Below, piece by piece: positions 1 through 11,825 of a stretch of 64,000 nt of DNA. The first letter of the stretch is position 1. The number at the start of each line of letters is the position of its first letter. Source of the stretch: Ailanthus altissimus (taxonomy: Eukaryota; Streptophyta; Magnoliopsida; Sapindales; Simaroubaceae); contig OX327706.1 in NCBI GenBank assembly GCA_946807835.1, positions 25,781,001-25,845,000 on the forward strand. Reading direction: 5' to 3'. A program made the translations under genes and the position numbers. The notes beneath the pieces were generated by a model. That model worked only from the letters and a program-made list of their open reading frames with translations, did not search any database and had not been told where the DNA came from.

Positions 1-1505
1 ATTAATATGATTAACATGATTCTATAAATAAAAAAGTACCAATCCTTTAACCATATTACAAGGCAGAATTTTCTTTACAAAAGATTGGAAACAAATAATA
101 TAAGTTGAAACATGACTATTTTCTCTGGGAAGAATTAAAATCTGGAAATATGAGAAGGAAGAGAAAAGATGAAGGGTTTAAAACCCCAAGAAGCTCATAG
201 ATCCTTGGGGACCAATATTGTCACTTCGACAATGAAACTCAAATTTCTTACAACCTGGATAGAGCTACCGTTAAACAAAAATTTCAAATTGTATGAAGAA
301 CCAAACAATGAGGAAAAAACATTGCCCAACTGCCTGAAAATTGTCTCCACGTCTTAAATGTACCATGCTAATTTAAGGCCAAAATAACCAATAACTATTT
401 CCCAGGTATCTACTACTATTCAAGAAATTAAGGTGAAGTAGCATTTATCAAGAATGAACTTAAAAAGAATCAATGTTTCATTTTTCCCCCTCAAATCTTA
501 ATAAGCATCCTCACCTTATAAAACAGAAATTTGGTTTTAATATTCCATGCAGCAACAGATTCCTGTCCAGCACTCAATTATATTTGCCCATGGCTGTCAA
601 TTTGACAGGCTGAAGAGAATTCTCTGAACTATTATGTAATTTAAATTTGTTTGCCAACCTTATTTAGAATCATCAAGACTGCCGATCACCACTCTGCAGA
701 TGTATCTCCAGAAACCTAATCTCCATTGCATATTCCAAGAACATGATGATTTATAATTACACCCTCTTAAACCAAAGTATAAATATTAATCTGCACAATT
801 TATTATCTTTGTGCTGATCCTAATATAGCAAGAATTCACAAAAATATAGATCAATTATTACCTCCATACAAACTCCAAACTTGACCATAAAGAACATTTA
901 AACTATCATACTAGCAAACAGGAGCTCTAATGCAACATAATATGATAAAAAATCATAGGAAAGAAACATATACATATTATTCACATGAATTTTTTATGAA
1001 AAAGAAGGAAACAAAATCTAGTGTATTCACTTCACAATCAACGGTAGCCAACTTCACTGCTAAACCTCAACATTGAAACAACCTATGCCACATTCAATTA
1101 ATTAGAAGGTAACAAATTTATGCTCTTCAGGTAACAGCCAAATTTCACCATCGAAATGTAATTTTTATGAAGATAGAAATTCAGGCCTTCACTACCACCA
1201 AGACTGTTTGAAATTTCAACCATCTAGTTCGTAAGGCATAAATATGTTACCATCAAACTACGGTTCTCATTCCAACCAAAGATTCAATTGACCATGGAAA
1301 GAACATCATTTAAGATCTCTCCCAAGCATATGATCAATTGTGCTCCTCTAGAATAAGTATAAAACAAAAGATTTTGAAGTTTAATTTATTCGAGGGTGGC
1401 CATGCATAATTAAAATTCATGATCATTCAAGCAGATGAGTTTTATGAACAGTGGCAAAACATTGAATAAACAAGCCACAAACATATCCAAGTTATATGCA
1501 AACAT
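1..1505. other. non-coding flank, no gene seen
   Basis: No reading frame here resembles a known protein. The plus strand is A-rich, which on the minus strand looks like intron or UTR sequence, so it may belong to a minus-strand transcript extending from the RRM gene at 5149-9391 or lying off the window. The small open frame at 169-357 has no recognisable features. Nothing else was seen. Confidence 0.4.
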
Positions 1506-1912
1506 TGAAAGAAATCTTTATTTATAAATACAAATAAATAAATCATACTAGATCGTACCTCCAGCCATTGTTGAATAAGTAAAACTGTTAACTTAAGGCC
1601 TTTTATCCTTTTCTTGCTGAGAGTTTTTGGTGATGGATTCACAGGCAAAATTAACGTAACTCTCTTATGGCTAGGATATGGACCCTCAGTTCCTTTTAAA
1701 TATAACCTTATCACTTTCTCCCATAAAAAAGTGGATAGTTGCATGATAAAAATTAAATATACTCATTTTTCACGTACATTATCTGATAAAATAAATTTAT
1801 TCCATTTATCATGTACGTTATCTGATAAGGTAGTTACCACATCACCCAAGAATTTTAAATCTGGACCACATTAAGAAGATAATATCTAATTCTAATAAGA
1901 TATTATCTAACA
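1506..1912 (-). repeat. 3' LTR of copia element
   Basis: Direct copy of 3923-4330 with scattered substitutions and small indels. It ends in the plus-strand string TATTATCTAACA, so on the minus strand the LTR starts TGTTAGATAATA. The target duplication copy AACAT lies directly outside at 1501-1505. Confidence 0.92.
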
Positions 1913-2449
1913 TTCTCCCACTTGGTCCACATATTAAAATATAAATTATAGGTGATTAACTTGTTATGGCCACAAAATTGTGGTAACTCCCTAAAACAAT
2001 TCATAATGAAATTTAATTTATCAAAAATAAAAACTTCACTGCATGAATCATACCGGTCATATGTTTAATAATTACACATTTCTTTCCATGTATCACATGT
2101 ATAAAAAAATTTCAAATTAGTAGCTTACTTTATGAATGAACATTCTATAAATCATTCGGGTCCTCTTAATTAATCCCAATGGATTAAAACTTACAAATAT
2201 TATGTGCACAAAACATTTCAATGATTAAAATGATCTCAATAAGTATGTATTTACATGAAAAGAGAATGAAAACAGCACTAAAGACAAGTTTAGACAAAAT
2301 ATCCCATGTTATCTACATGAACTTTGTACAATTTAGCCGACAATCCTTTAGTTATGGGATCTGCTATATTGAATGTAGTCTTTATACGATCAATGACCAC
2401 TTATTGTCTTTTGATATAGTCTCTGACAACCAAAACCTTTATGTCGATA

Positions 2450-3720
2450 CATTTGCTGTTACTTCCACTTTTATTATTCTTTGCAAAGAATACTGCAGTT
2501 GAGTTATCACAGTAAATCTTTAGAGGCCTTACTATAGAATCGACAACCGTTAGGTCTGTAATAAAATTCTCAACCACAATGCCTGAGAAGTAGCATCATA
2601 GCAACTAATGAATTCAGCCGGCATAGTAGATGAAGCAATTATTGTCTGCTTAGTGCTTCTCCAAGACACAGCACCTCCCGCAAGAAGGAAAGTGTATCCC
2701 GAAGTAGATTTCTTTGTGTCTAAACATCTAACGAAATCCGAGTCTGAATATCCAATTACTTCAAGATGATTGTTATGCTTGTATGTAAGTCTGTAGTCCT
2801 TAATTTCTTGTAGATACCTTATTACTCTTTTGGTAGTCTTCTAATGTTCCATACCAAGATTGCATTGATATCTGCCTAGCATACCAACTGTAAATGCAAT
2901 GTCAGGTCTAGTGCAGACTTGGGCATACATTAGGTTACCTATAGCAGAAGCGTAAGGTATTTTCTTCATTTGTTCTCGTTCCAAGTCATTTTGTGGACAT
3001 TGGTTCTGACTGAACTTATCCCCTTTCACAATGGTGCCATAGTAGGACAACAATCCTTCATTCTAAATCTCTCCAAAACTTGTTCAATGTAGGCCTTTTG
3101 AGACAATCCTAATGTCTTGTTGGATCTATCTCTGTGAATTTCTATGCCAATGACATAAGAAGCTTCACCCATATCCTTCATTTCAAAGTTTTGTGCAAAA
3201 AAACTTTTGTATCATGTATCAAACCCAAATCACTACTTGCAAGCAAAATGCCATCTACATTTAGGACTAGAAAAATATATTTGCTCCTATTGATTTTAAG
3301 ATATATGCATTGATCAATGATATTTTCTGTAAATCCATATGAAGTAACAACATTATAAAACTTCAAATATTATTGACGGGAAACCTGTTTCAGCCCATAA
3401 ATAGATTTCTTCAATTTGCATACAAGGTGACCATTTTCCTTCTCAGTGAATCCTTCAGGCTGATTCATGTATACTTCTTTCTCAAGATCCCTATTCAAAA
3501 ATGTTGTTTTCGCATCCATTTGGTATAACTCTAAATCAAAATGAGCTACCAAAGTCATAATGATTCTAAAAGAATCTTTCTTAGATACTGGAGAAAAGGT
3601 TTCATGATAATCAATGCCTTCCTTTTGAGTAAAACCCTTGACTACAAGTCTGACTTTATATCAAACTAAAAATTGAACAATTGCATCTCTGTAAGTCCAG
3701 CGCTTGTTTATTCCATTAAA
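2450..3720 (-). pseudogene. Broken copia RT-RNase H polyprotein
   Basis: Frame-broken pieces on the minus strand translate to a copia-type reverse transcriptase. In order they are: a segment with QMDAKTTFLNRDLEKEVYMN (open at 3370-3558), a palm segment (3178-3366), a segment ending RPDIAFTVGMLGRY (2841-3053), then RNase H-like pieces with DTKKSTSGYTFLLAGGAVSW (about 2650-2740) and IYCDNSTAVFFAKN (about 2470-2520). The catalytic YVDD box of copia RT reads NVDG here, so both flanking residues of the box are changed and the polymerase is expected to be dead. Stops and frameshifts separate the pieces. Integrase and gag are missing. Confidence 0.88.
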
Positions 3721-3922
3721 AACATAATGTCTCAATAAATAATGGAATGAAAAACTGAAAACACGATGAAACTTATTTTTATTCACAATAAAATCTTGAG
3801 AAAATTCTCAAGAACAAAGATAGAAAAATACATAAACATGCTCTAAATTTATTCATAACAGAGACATGAAGGCACACATATATATACTGAATCAATAAGA
3901 ATGAAGGAGGCTCTGATACCAC

Positions 3923-4330
3923 ATGAAAAAAAAATTTATTTATAAATACAAATAAATAAATCGCAATAGATCGTGCCTCCAACCATTTTTGAACAAGTAA
4001 AGCTATTAACTTAAGGCCTTCTATCCTATTCCTGCTGAAAGTTTTTGGTGATGGATTCACAGACAAAATTAACGTTACTCTCTTATGGCTAGGATATAAA
4101 CCCTCAGTTCTTTTTAAATATAACCTTATCACTTTCTCCCATTAAGAAAGTGGGTAGTTGCAGAATAAAAATTATCTCACCCATTTTTCACGTACATTAT
4201 CTGATAAAATAAATTTATCTCATTTATCATGTACATTATCTAATAAGGTAATTACCACATCACCCATGAATTTTAAATATGGACCACATTAAAGAGACAA
4301 TATCTAATTTTAATTAGATATTATCTAACA
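3923..4330 (-). repeat. 5' LTR of copia element
   Basis: Direct copy of 1506-1912. The Met-tRNA primer binding site lies immediately internal at about 3908-3919 on the minus strand, which fixes the orientation. The other target duplication copy is at 4331-4335. Confidence 0.92.
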
Positions 4331-5148
4331 AACATAACTAATTGATTCACTAAGGATGGCATCATCTTCAAAAACAACCATATGTACTTGAGTAACTATT
4401 AAAATCTCTATTAATCACAGTCCCCTTCTATCCATAACACACTCTCATGAGTGACAAGTTTCAGATTTCATATTCCTACACAAGGACTAAACATTTTTTT
4501 CCTTATAAAGGCCACCACCGGCAACTAAAGTTTAAACTAGCTTTTGCATCTGTCATGATAATGAAAACTTTAGCTTCAACTTTCCACACTTCCACAAAAC
4601 AGTCACCCAGTCTATTTCCTTTTTAACAGCTTCAAGATTATATATCAAATTTTCTACTTGATCCATGATGTAGATCATGAATATTCAAGGAAACTGATAC
4701 TGCCCTTTACCACAACAATCCTATTAAAAATCCACAAGCAGTTCATACCTAGAGCAGAAGCAGATATCTATTACAAACTCCAACATACAGAAGTAATATA
4801 AATTCTTAGTCCAGGTCCTCCAAGGATTTAACCTAGCTAGACACATTAAAACTCCAGATATTCTACCAACAATAAATAGAAACTCAACTGGAAAGAGAAG
4901 GATAGGATGATGGAAGAATAAGAGGAAAAGCAAAATAAAGATAATTAAAAGAAAAAAAAAGGCAAATGCCATCATATTTTTCAACAGCAAGCCATCTGCC
5001 GACCACCAATGAAGTGTGTCCTGAATTTCCCAGCACACCTAGACAAAATGGTGTAACAACCTTTGAACATGATAATATAAGAGCATTTACCATCAAACTT
5101 AAGGAATTTAAATTGCAACATAACTGGCATTACCAAAGCTTTTTGACA
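4331..5148 (-). other. Probable 3' UTR/downstream DNA of RRM gene
   Basis: This stretch lies between the copia 5' LTR and the TAG stop of the RRM gene. It has no coding signature. The open frames in it are low-complexity translations of T-rich sequence. It probably includes the 3' UTR; no clear polyadenylation signal could be singled out. Confidence 0.4.
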
Positions 5149-8100
5149 CTAGTAGAAATAGTTGCCTCCATAAGACCGATCATCCCCATAATAATGTGGA
5201 TAAGAAGGTGGATATGCACCATACTGCATACATGAAAGATGACTGGATACCATAAGAATGTCATCTGTAACAGAGGAATATGGATATATGCTAAGGACTG
5301 GGAGCTTACATTAGAAACATAATAATCATCAGAATGCGGACCACTGCAAGCTCCAAAATTATCTAAAACACAATAAAGTATAGATGAGCAACGTGACATT
5401 CAATAAACCATGCATAATGTGCCTGCCTAAAGAAACCAGTGCTGAACATAAAGCATACATACCATGATAACGGCTTCCAGGAAATGGAATTGCTGGATCA
5501 TTATAATCTAGTCGTGGGCAGATTTTACTGGGCCCCATGTAATCAGGATCATGGTCCTATAGCCCAGAATCAAATTTCAATTATTAAAAGTTAGTAAGGA
5601 ATATGAAAATAAAAGATAATGGAAATCATACTAGATGAATATTTCCACAAATAGAACTTACCATTGCATAAAATGGCCGCTTTACTCCATGTGCACGGTC
5701 ATCATAAGAATAAGGGTTGTCAACTTGTCTTCTAATAAAGTGTCTGCTGATGTTTTCTCCTTGAGAAAATGGTTGCCTCCTGTATGAAAGATGCTCTCCA
5801 TACCCTCTACCAGGGCCATCATGCCAAACTCTATTGGGATTAGGTTTATCAGGGCCATCGTGCCAAACACTATTGGGAATAGGTCTTGATGGGCCAGCTG
5901 CTGCAACAGCTCTGCCAGGTGCATGATGACCACCTCTGAAAGAACCCCTTCTTCCTCCTGTAAGAAATATTTATCAGCTACCAGTAAATTTAGCTTCTAT
6001 GTCTCTAAAACACACTCACACATACTTGAGCAGTTGCCGACTTGTTCATGTAAATAGATGCATGCAAAAACACACACAGGTGCATGAGCATGCACACACA
6101 CACACATAAGGAGAAAGAGAGAACCTTGTCCAATGAATTTCCTCCTATGAAAGTCAGTATATTGGTCATCAAAGCCAAACTCATTGGGACCCATTCTACT
6201 AATTTGACCACGTCCACGTTGATAGAAAGCCCTGCCACGTTGGGAATTTCCCCAGTTGAAATGATGCCCAACCCGCCCAAAGCCTCTTCCTATAAGCCAC
6301 AGAAAGGCTACATCATAAGGAAATAGCATGCAGATGATAATCCAAAGCTTTGGTTTCTCAGAGGTAATAGATTACCAAATCTAGAAAAGGTTCCACTGCC
6401 ACCATAACCAATTCGAAATCCACCAGCCATTCCACCTTTAACTGCCTGAGTTTTTGGCATGGGATTCGACAGCCTTGCTTTTACTTTTGCCTAGGAGTAC
6501 ATGACAACACGGTGCAATCAGTTATATAATTTCTTTGATAAATGTAGAAACAATACACACCATGCTATGGACTGATAGGTGCATTTCACATGCATGTATG
6601 CCAAAATGAGAAGTCTACCAGAAAAGAAAAGGGAAAAAAAGGCATTAGACACCATAGCAACAGGCAAATGAAAAGAGCAAAATAACGTTTTCAAAAGATT
6701 CAATTATGCCCCGTCTTTCTTTTCATGATAAAAATGCGGCAAATCTTTGAGCAGTTGTTCAGATTTTGTTATTTTGCAAATTAAAAAATTATAACAATGA
6801 AACACAATTCAAAAACGAAAAAGCCCTTGCAAATATATATGTACATACATCCACCAAGGCACATCAAATATCAAACTAAAACATTCACCTTTGAGTTGCC
6901 ATCACCCAATTCATTATTATTTATACCATTGATGCAGGCAACAGCAGCTTCATGGGTTGAGAAGTCAACAAAACCATAGTCCTTCCTTTTAGCAGTTGAC
7001 ATATTCCGGGCCAGGACAATTCGTATGATTTCCCCATAACCCTTTACCTGTTCCCTAACTTGGTCTTCAGTCCAGTGAGGAGGAACCCCGTCAAGAAATA
7101 CTGTCTTCACATGAGCCATTATCTCTGGATCAGGCTCACGTAAGGGTTCACCAAAAGCAACTTTGACAGTTCTCTCAGGGTGGCCAAATACAACATCAGG
7201 CTTCTGAAGTCTCTTGTATGCAGCCATGGCATCAACATGACAAGAGAACTCAACAAATGCAAAACCACGACTCAACCCTTCATGTTGAATATCTGGGACA
7301 AGGTTGAGGTTCTCAACACCCTCAACACCATAATCTTTCAGCTTTTGCTTAATCTGCCAACCTCCATAATATCAAGGATAAGTAATCAAACCTAACAAGT
7401 AGATACACACTACAAAGTAGATACTTACAGCCTCCTTTGCCCATGTATTGCAGATATTTCCCAGAAACAACGTGTCATTGTCCTCACTTGGTGCAGTCCC
7501 ACATCGCTTTCCACAAATCTGTTTAGGTGAAAATTAGAACATATCTAACAAATACCTAAAACATAAAATAGTAACAGATCATACCACAGGGTTCTTCATC
7601 TCAAACAAAGCCTGCTTTGCGTGCTCCTTGTTTGCAAACTTCACGAATGCATATCCCTTATTCTTATTGGTAGAAAAATTCTTGTGTAACCGAACTTCAA
7701 CTATCTCTCCAATCCATTCGAAAACGTTTTTAATATCCTCCTCCGTAGCATCACGATCAAGACCACCAATAAATATCTCATGCTCTTTCTTAATTCTGCG
7801 GTCCTTTGCAACTGCATTTAGTTCCCTACGTTCATCTTCCAAAGTCTCACTTTCTTCAGCTGGTTCCTCTATATCATCATCAGCAAACCCTTCCTCCTCA
7901 TGCTCTCCATAGTCTACTCGATCACCATATTCCTCATATCCATCATAACCACCATAATCATCCGGTTCGGGTTGAATGTCTTCTCCGAAAAACTCCTTCA
8001 TGTTTTCCTCCTTGTCAAGAGCCATAATTTGGGGCTCCTCTTTGTCATCAACATTTTCTATCTCCTCGTCTTCCTCTGGGTCTTCATCTGTTTCCTCATC

Positions 8101-9391
8101 CTTCCTCTGGAAACTGGCTTCTTTATTTTCATTGGATCCAGCAACTTCTGTGACAACATGTTCTTTTTGTTTTACTGAATTCCCTTGCTCTCCCTTCTTC
8201 TCTAAGCTGTGTTCTTTCTCAGTGACTTCAGCACCCTCCAAAACAAAAGGTTCTTTTTCCTCCATAAAATCCCCCAACTGCCCCTTCTTGTCAAAGTAGG
8301 GTTCTTTATCCTCATAGGATCTTGCAACTTCCATAATATGTTCTTGTTTCTTTGCAGAATACCCCAAATGTTCAGTAGGATCTACTTGCAGTGATTTTTT
8401 ATCTTCCTTTACTAATTCTCCATCATCTTCAGAAGCAGTCTCTTCCTCTTTTGTGCCTTCTGCAACATTTTTTACCACAGGTTCCGGTACTTCTGCTGTG
8501 CTCGTTTCCTGCACTAGAGATTCTCCCGCATTTTCAGTGGCTAGTTCATCTTCATTTGCATCCTCCACTTCCTCATTTGGAGATTCTTCAATGGTTGCCT
8601 TCTGAGCTTCCTGTGACTTTGGTGTCCGCTTCAAAACAGCTTTTCTGGGAGGAGGAGTTCCAGTTTTCACCTGGTTCTTCTTTGCTCCTGATCTGGTGGC
8701 CGGTGTAACTGTTTTCTTCACTGGAGTCACCTTGGCAGTGTCAACCAATATTTTCACTTCTTCAACTAAAAATCAATTTTAACTTTGTTAAAATTGACTG
8801 ATATATAACCATAAACTTACAGTTATCCCATTATAGTTAAACTAACCAAAAGAACAATTATACTTGCTCAAAATATGAATAATGAATGTAAATGGAAAAT
8901 AGCATCACCAAGTAAAAGACAAGAAATGTTTCCCATAAAAAAAGTAGATAAGAAAACATAACTCTGTTTTCCAGCTTAGATTCTCTACAAACAATGACAA
9001 TAGTAATAATAATAGTAGTAGTCACTGGGCGTGTTTAAAAGTAAACAGCAATTTATAATTGAAACTTTAGTTCCTATTAGCTCCCTTCAGTTAGCTAGCA
9101 AAACAAAATAATAGTCTACTCTTTAAAACGATTCGTCTTTAGCGGCTAAAATAAAGTTATTATACCGGCGGATTGTTCTGGTTTAGAGCCAGAGCTCGGG
9201 ATCACTTGAGGAGGTGTTGCTTCGTTGGTCTTAACTTGCTTTGCTTTACCGCCAGAACCTCGTTTTGTTTCTGCGGTTTTGGGCGTCTCCGTTTCCGGAG
9301 TCGCGGGAGTAGCTCTAGCGGCCGCTTTCCTCGCCGGCGGCGTCTTCTTGGCTGCCGTGGATTTAGCAGTATCGCCATTTCGGGTTCTCAT
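5149..9391 (-). CDS. Three-RRM acidic hnRNP/nucleolin-like RNA-binding protein
   Basis: Ten exons join in frame: 9391-9166, 8765-7585, 7518-7429, 7353-6889, 6490-6376, 6289-6125, 5957-5662, 5556-5463, 5362-5310 and 5223-5149 (TAG stop), giving 919 aa. The in-frame upstream codon at 9430 is TTG, so ATG at 9391 is chosen. Layout: Lys/Ala/Pro-rich basic N-terminus (1-78), long Glu/Asp-rich region (about 110-400), RRM1 (about 404-475, RNP1 KGYAFVKF), RRM2 (about 484-560, RGFAFVEF), RRM3 (about 582-652, KDYGFVDF), and an Arg/Gly/Tyr-rich tail ending SYGGNYFY. The three tandem RRMs after an acidic domain match the plant hnRNP-Q/R-like (LIF2-related) group. From memory, the closest Arabidopsis relative is At2g44710. 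A nuclear RNA-binding role in processing or chromatin is inferred from the family. The second acceptor has an alternative 6 nt downstream that also keeps frame. Confidence 0.88.
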
Positions 9392-9539
9392 GTTTATATA
9401 AAAACACCTAGATAGAATAGAAGAATTCAACGTACGAGAGTGAAACTGATTTTATGTCGATATTTTCCGGAGAGAGAAAGTAAGAACTGAAGAAGCGATT
9501 TGCGTACCGGGTGGAGAAGGAGTCGATGGAGGATGACAA

Positions 9540-9590
9540 GTTGACAACGACGTCATTCATAGGACGTGTGAGAACGACGTCGTTTCGGAC
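9540..9590 (-). promoter_or_regulatory. Paired ACGACGTC-type elements upstream of RRM gene
   Basis: AACGACGTCAT (about 9546-9556) and AACGACGTCGTTT (about 9573-9585) lie 155-195 bp upstream of the ATG at 9391. Both contain the ACGT core bound by plant bZIP factors, and the second is a near-perfect palindrome. The same element pair occurs upstream of RPL8 in this window. Function is inferred from position and repetition only. Confidence 0.45.
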
Positions 9591-9786
9591 GGGGAGGATG
9601 ACTTCAACATCTCGTACTTTTATTATTTGTCGACTTATAAATATAAGAAGTGTGACATTTAATTATTTTCTATGATGAATGACATTTTGTGGTGCAATAA
9701 TTGTGTAAACTACGTCCTGCGTTACATAGAAATGTTCCTAAACTATGTAACGGTAAATAGCGGTCAAAGTTGTTAATTTCAAATAT

Positions 9787-10089
9787 AGGATATTAACACT
9801 GTTGCCCCCTGAAGTTTATATAAATTATATTACTGATAACTTTAATTTTAATTATTCTATCACCCCCTCTACTCAATTTGAAGGAAGCTCTTAATGTTAT
9901 ATTTCTTTTATCATAAAAATTATTAGGATATTTTTAAAGGGTGAGAATATTTTTATATAAATATTTTTAAAGGGTGAGAATATTTTTATTTTTTAAATTA
10001 AGTGGAGGAGTTAATAATATAACTAAAATCAAAACTGTCATTACAGTGTAAGTTATGTAAATCTCACGGGATAACAGTGTTAATATCCT
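9787..10089. mobile_element. Mutator-like MITE, 303 bp, perfect 10-bp TSD
   Basis: The left end starts AGGATATTAACACTGTTGCC. The reverse complement of the right end starts AGGATATTAACACTGTTATC, and similarity continues for about 90 bp, so long terminal inverted repeats occupy most of the element. It is flanked by a perfect direct repeat TTTCAAATAT at 9777-9786 and 10090-10099. A 9-11 bp duplication and long TIRs fit the Mutator superfamily. It encodes nothing. A short tandem duplication containing AAAGGGTGAGAATATTTTTA lies inside (about 9930-9990). A sibling copy is at 56337-56597. Confidence 0.85.
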
Positions 10090-10104
10090 TTTCAAATATT
10101 TGCA

Positions 10105-10720
10105 TTTGTGGGTGCAATTTCAGATTTTTTAGTGAAATAATATTAAAATTAATAAATTTAATTAATTATTTAAAATTTATTAGAACTTGAAATTATAAGT
10201 TCATACGTCTCCAATACCATCTCTTTCGTTATTACAGTAAACAATTAAAAATGATTGTGTTATTATACAAATTGTTTGTGTTTAAAAATAATTTTTAAAT
10301 ACGTATATTTTATATTTAGATAAAATTAATTAATTGAGAATTTAATATAGATAAGATCTTATTCCAATATAATTAAATATTTAATTTAAGAAATTAAATA
10401 AATAAAATCTTAAGGATAATTTTTGAAATTATCAAAAAAAAATTAATTTTAATAATTTTATTTTATTAAAAGACTAATAATGCTTAAATGTTAGATATTA
10501 TACATTAACCACAAAAAGTATGACTCTATGTAATTTACACGAATTATGTCTCATTTGAAGAGATAATAATTTAATTAATAAATATTATTAATTAAATTAT
10601 TATTTTAATAAAAAAAGACGAGTCAAAATAAAACACAATACACATATGTTAAAAAAAAACGCAGTATACGTATTTTTTTTTAGAGAAGAAAAATAAATTG
10701 GAAACCCACTTTTTCTCTTA
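10105..10720 (+). repeat. Dispersed LTR-like repeat, copy A
   Basis: About 600 bp here match 41560-42195 in reverse complement. Shared blocks include TTTCAGATTTTTTAGTGAAAT, ACTCTATGTAATTTA and AATAAATATTATTAATTAAA in the same order. The length, AT content and block order look like a solo LTR or LTR fragment of a copia-type element, but no clear TG...CA ends or target duplication were established. Confidence 0.6.
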
Positions 10721-11825
10721 TTGTTAAACAAGATACTTGGTTTAAAATTCTTTGATAAAATAAAACTCAATATGAATTCAAAATATGTTCTTATTAATTT
10801 ATTATTTATTTTAACATCAAAATTATATATTCATAAAATTATTAGATAAAATATATATTTATATAATGAAAACAAAAATTAAAGAATTTTTGTTTTATAT
10901 TTCACTACATTATGAATGTCATAATAATAAAATATTTAATAATTATATAATTAATGTGTTCCGTCATTTCATGCTGTGCATTTTTTATATGTAATGAGTA
11001 TTATTTCCTTATAATAGACTATTTTTATTGTAAAAGTGTGTGTAAGCGTATAAATAATATTTTTGTCATTTTGTACGGGAAATTTATTTTTTTATAATAA
11101 GCTCCTTTAATTATAGAGATGTCGTTCGGACATGTTTATAGTATGTAAGTAATATACGGTCTCGATTGGATATTATTGTATAGTTAGTGTTTGATAAAAA
11201 TATTAATAGTAGACTTCTCCCATTGTATGTGTGTTCGGACTTGTGTGTGTAAATAATATGTGATTCCAATTAAATATCGTTGTATAGTTAGTATTTGATG
11301 AAATATCAGTTCTAAAAAAAACGTGTTAAAAAAAAGAAAAGAAAAGAAAACGTCTTTAAAAAAATATATAACACGGACAAATAAGTTGATGAAATAACGT
11401 GAAACGGATCAAATTTTGATTAGTAATACAAAAAGAAAAATATTTTGAAATCTAATACAATTGTTGAGGAGAGAAAGACAACAATTTCCTTAAAATTTAA
11501 AACAAAAAAAAGATGAACAAACATATTTCCTTCTAATCCATCAAGCTCCTTCGTCCTGCTTTTGAGCTCTGAAATCAGAATTTCTTCTATGTTCATCATC
11601 CAGATAATAATCATTAGTTTAAGCATAGATTTCACCGCGATGCGTTGAAATGCACAGCAAGACAGAGAGTTCGGCACTGCCCGGAATTAATAAATGCCGA
11701 GAATTCTCGACGCCGACGGGCAAATTACTAGACCCAATGATAAGTGGACAATCATAACCCTTATTCTAGACAATATAGTATCAAATTGAACGTTTAGAGT
11801 CATAAGTAAATCGAAGTCAGCTCTA
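10720..11825. other. Intergenic AT-rich DNA with a diverged tandem repeat
   Basis: No gene was recognised. Two related units of roughly 100-120 bp occur at about 11128-11210 and 11230-11310, sharing GTTCGGACWTGT and TTGTATAGTTAGT. The last few hundred bases before 11826 should hold the promoter and 5' UTR of the plus-strand gene. The minus-strand frame at 11420-11677 shows no family signature. Confidence 0.4.

Larger units (their letters stand above)
1506..4330 (-). mobile_element. Internally deleted Ty1/copia LTR retrotransposon
   Basis: Two direct LTRs of about 407 bp (1506-1912 and 3923-4330) begin with TG and end with CA in plus-strand reading. The element is flanked by a perfect 5-bp target duplication, AACAT, at 1501-1505 and 4331-4335. 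It reads on the minus strand, so 3923-4330 is the 5' LTR. Just inside it lies TGGTATCAGAGC (minus strand, about 3908-3919), the primer binding site for initiator Met-tRNA. A purine-rich tract (AAGTGGGAGAA) abuts the 3' LTR at about 1913-1923. The interior is only about 2 kb and keeps copia reverse transcriptase and RNase H. Gag, protease and integrase are absent. The LTRs have diverged noticeably, so the insertion is not recent. Confidence 0.93.

Noticed and set aside
7976..8708. Several plus-strand Ser/Leu-rich frames opposite the RRM gene
   Set aside because: They are antisense translations of Glu/Asp-rich codons of the real exon and have no family signature.
7579..8757. Separate 392-aa acidic protein gene
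   Set aside because: Its apparent start is a GTG inside exon 2 of the RRM gene; the splice sites on both sides join it in frame to neighbouring exons.
9930..9990. CRISPR-like short repeats
   Set aside because: Only two adjacent copies of an AT-rich unit inside a MITE, without spacers, in a plant nuclear sequence.
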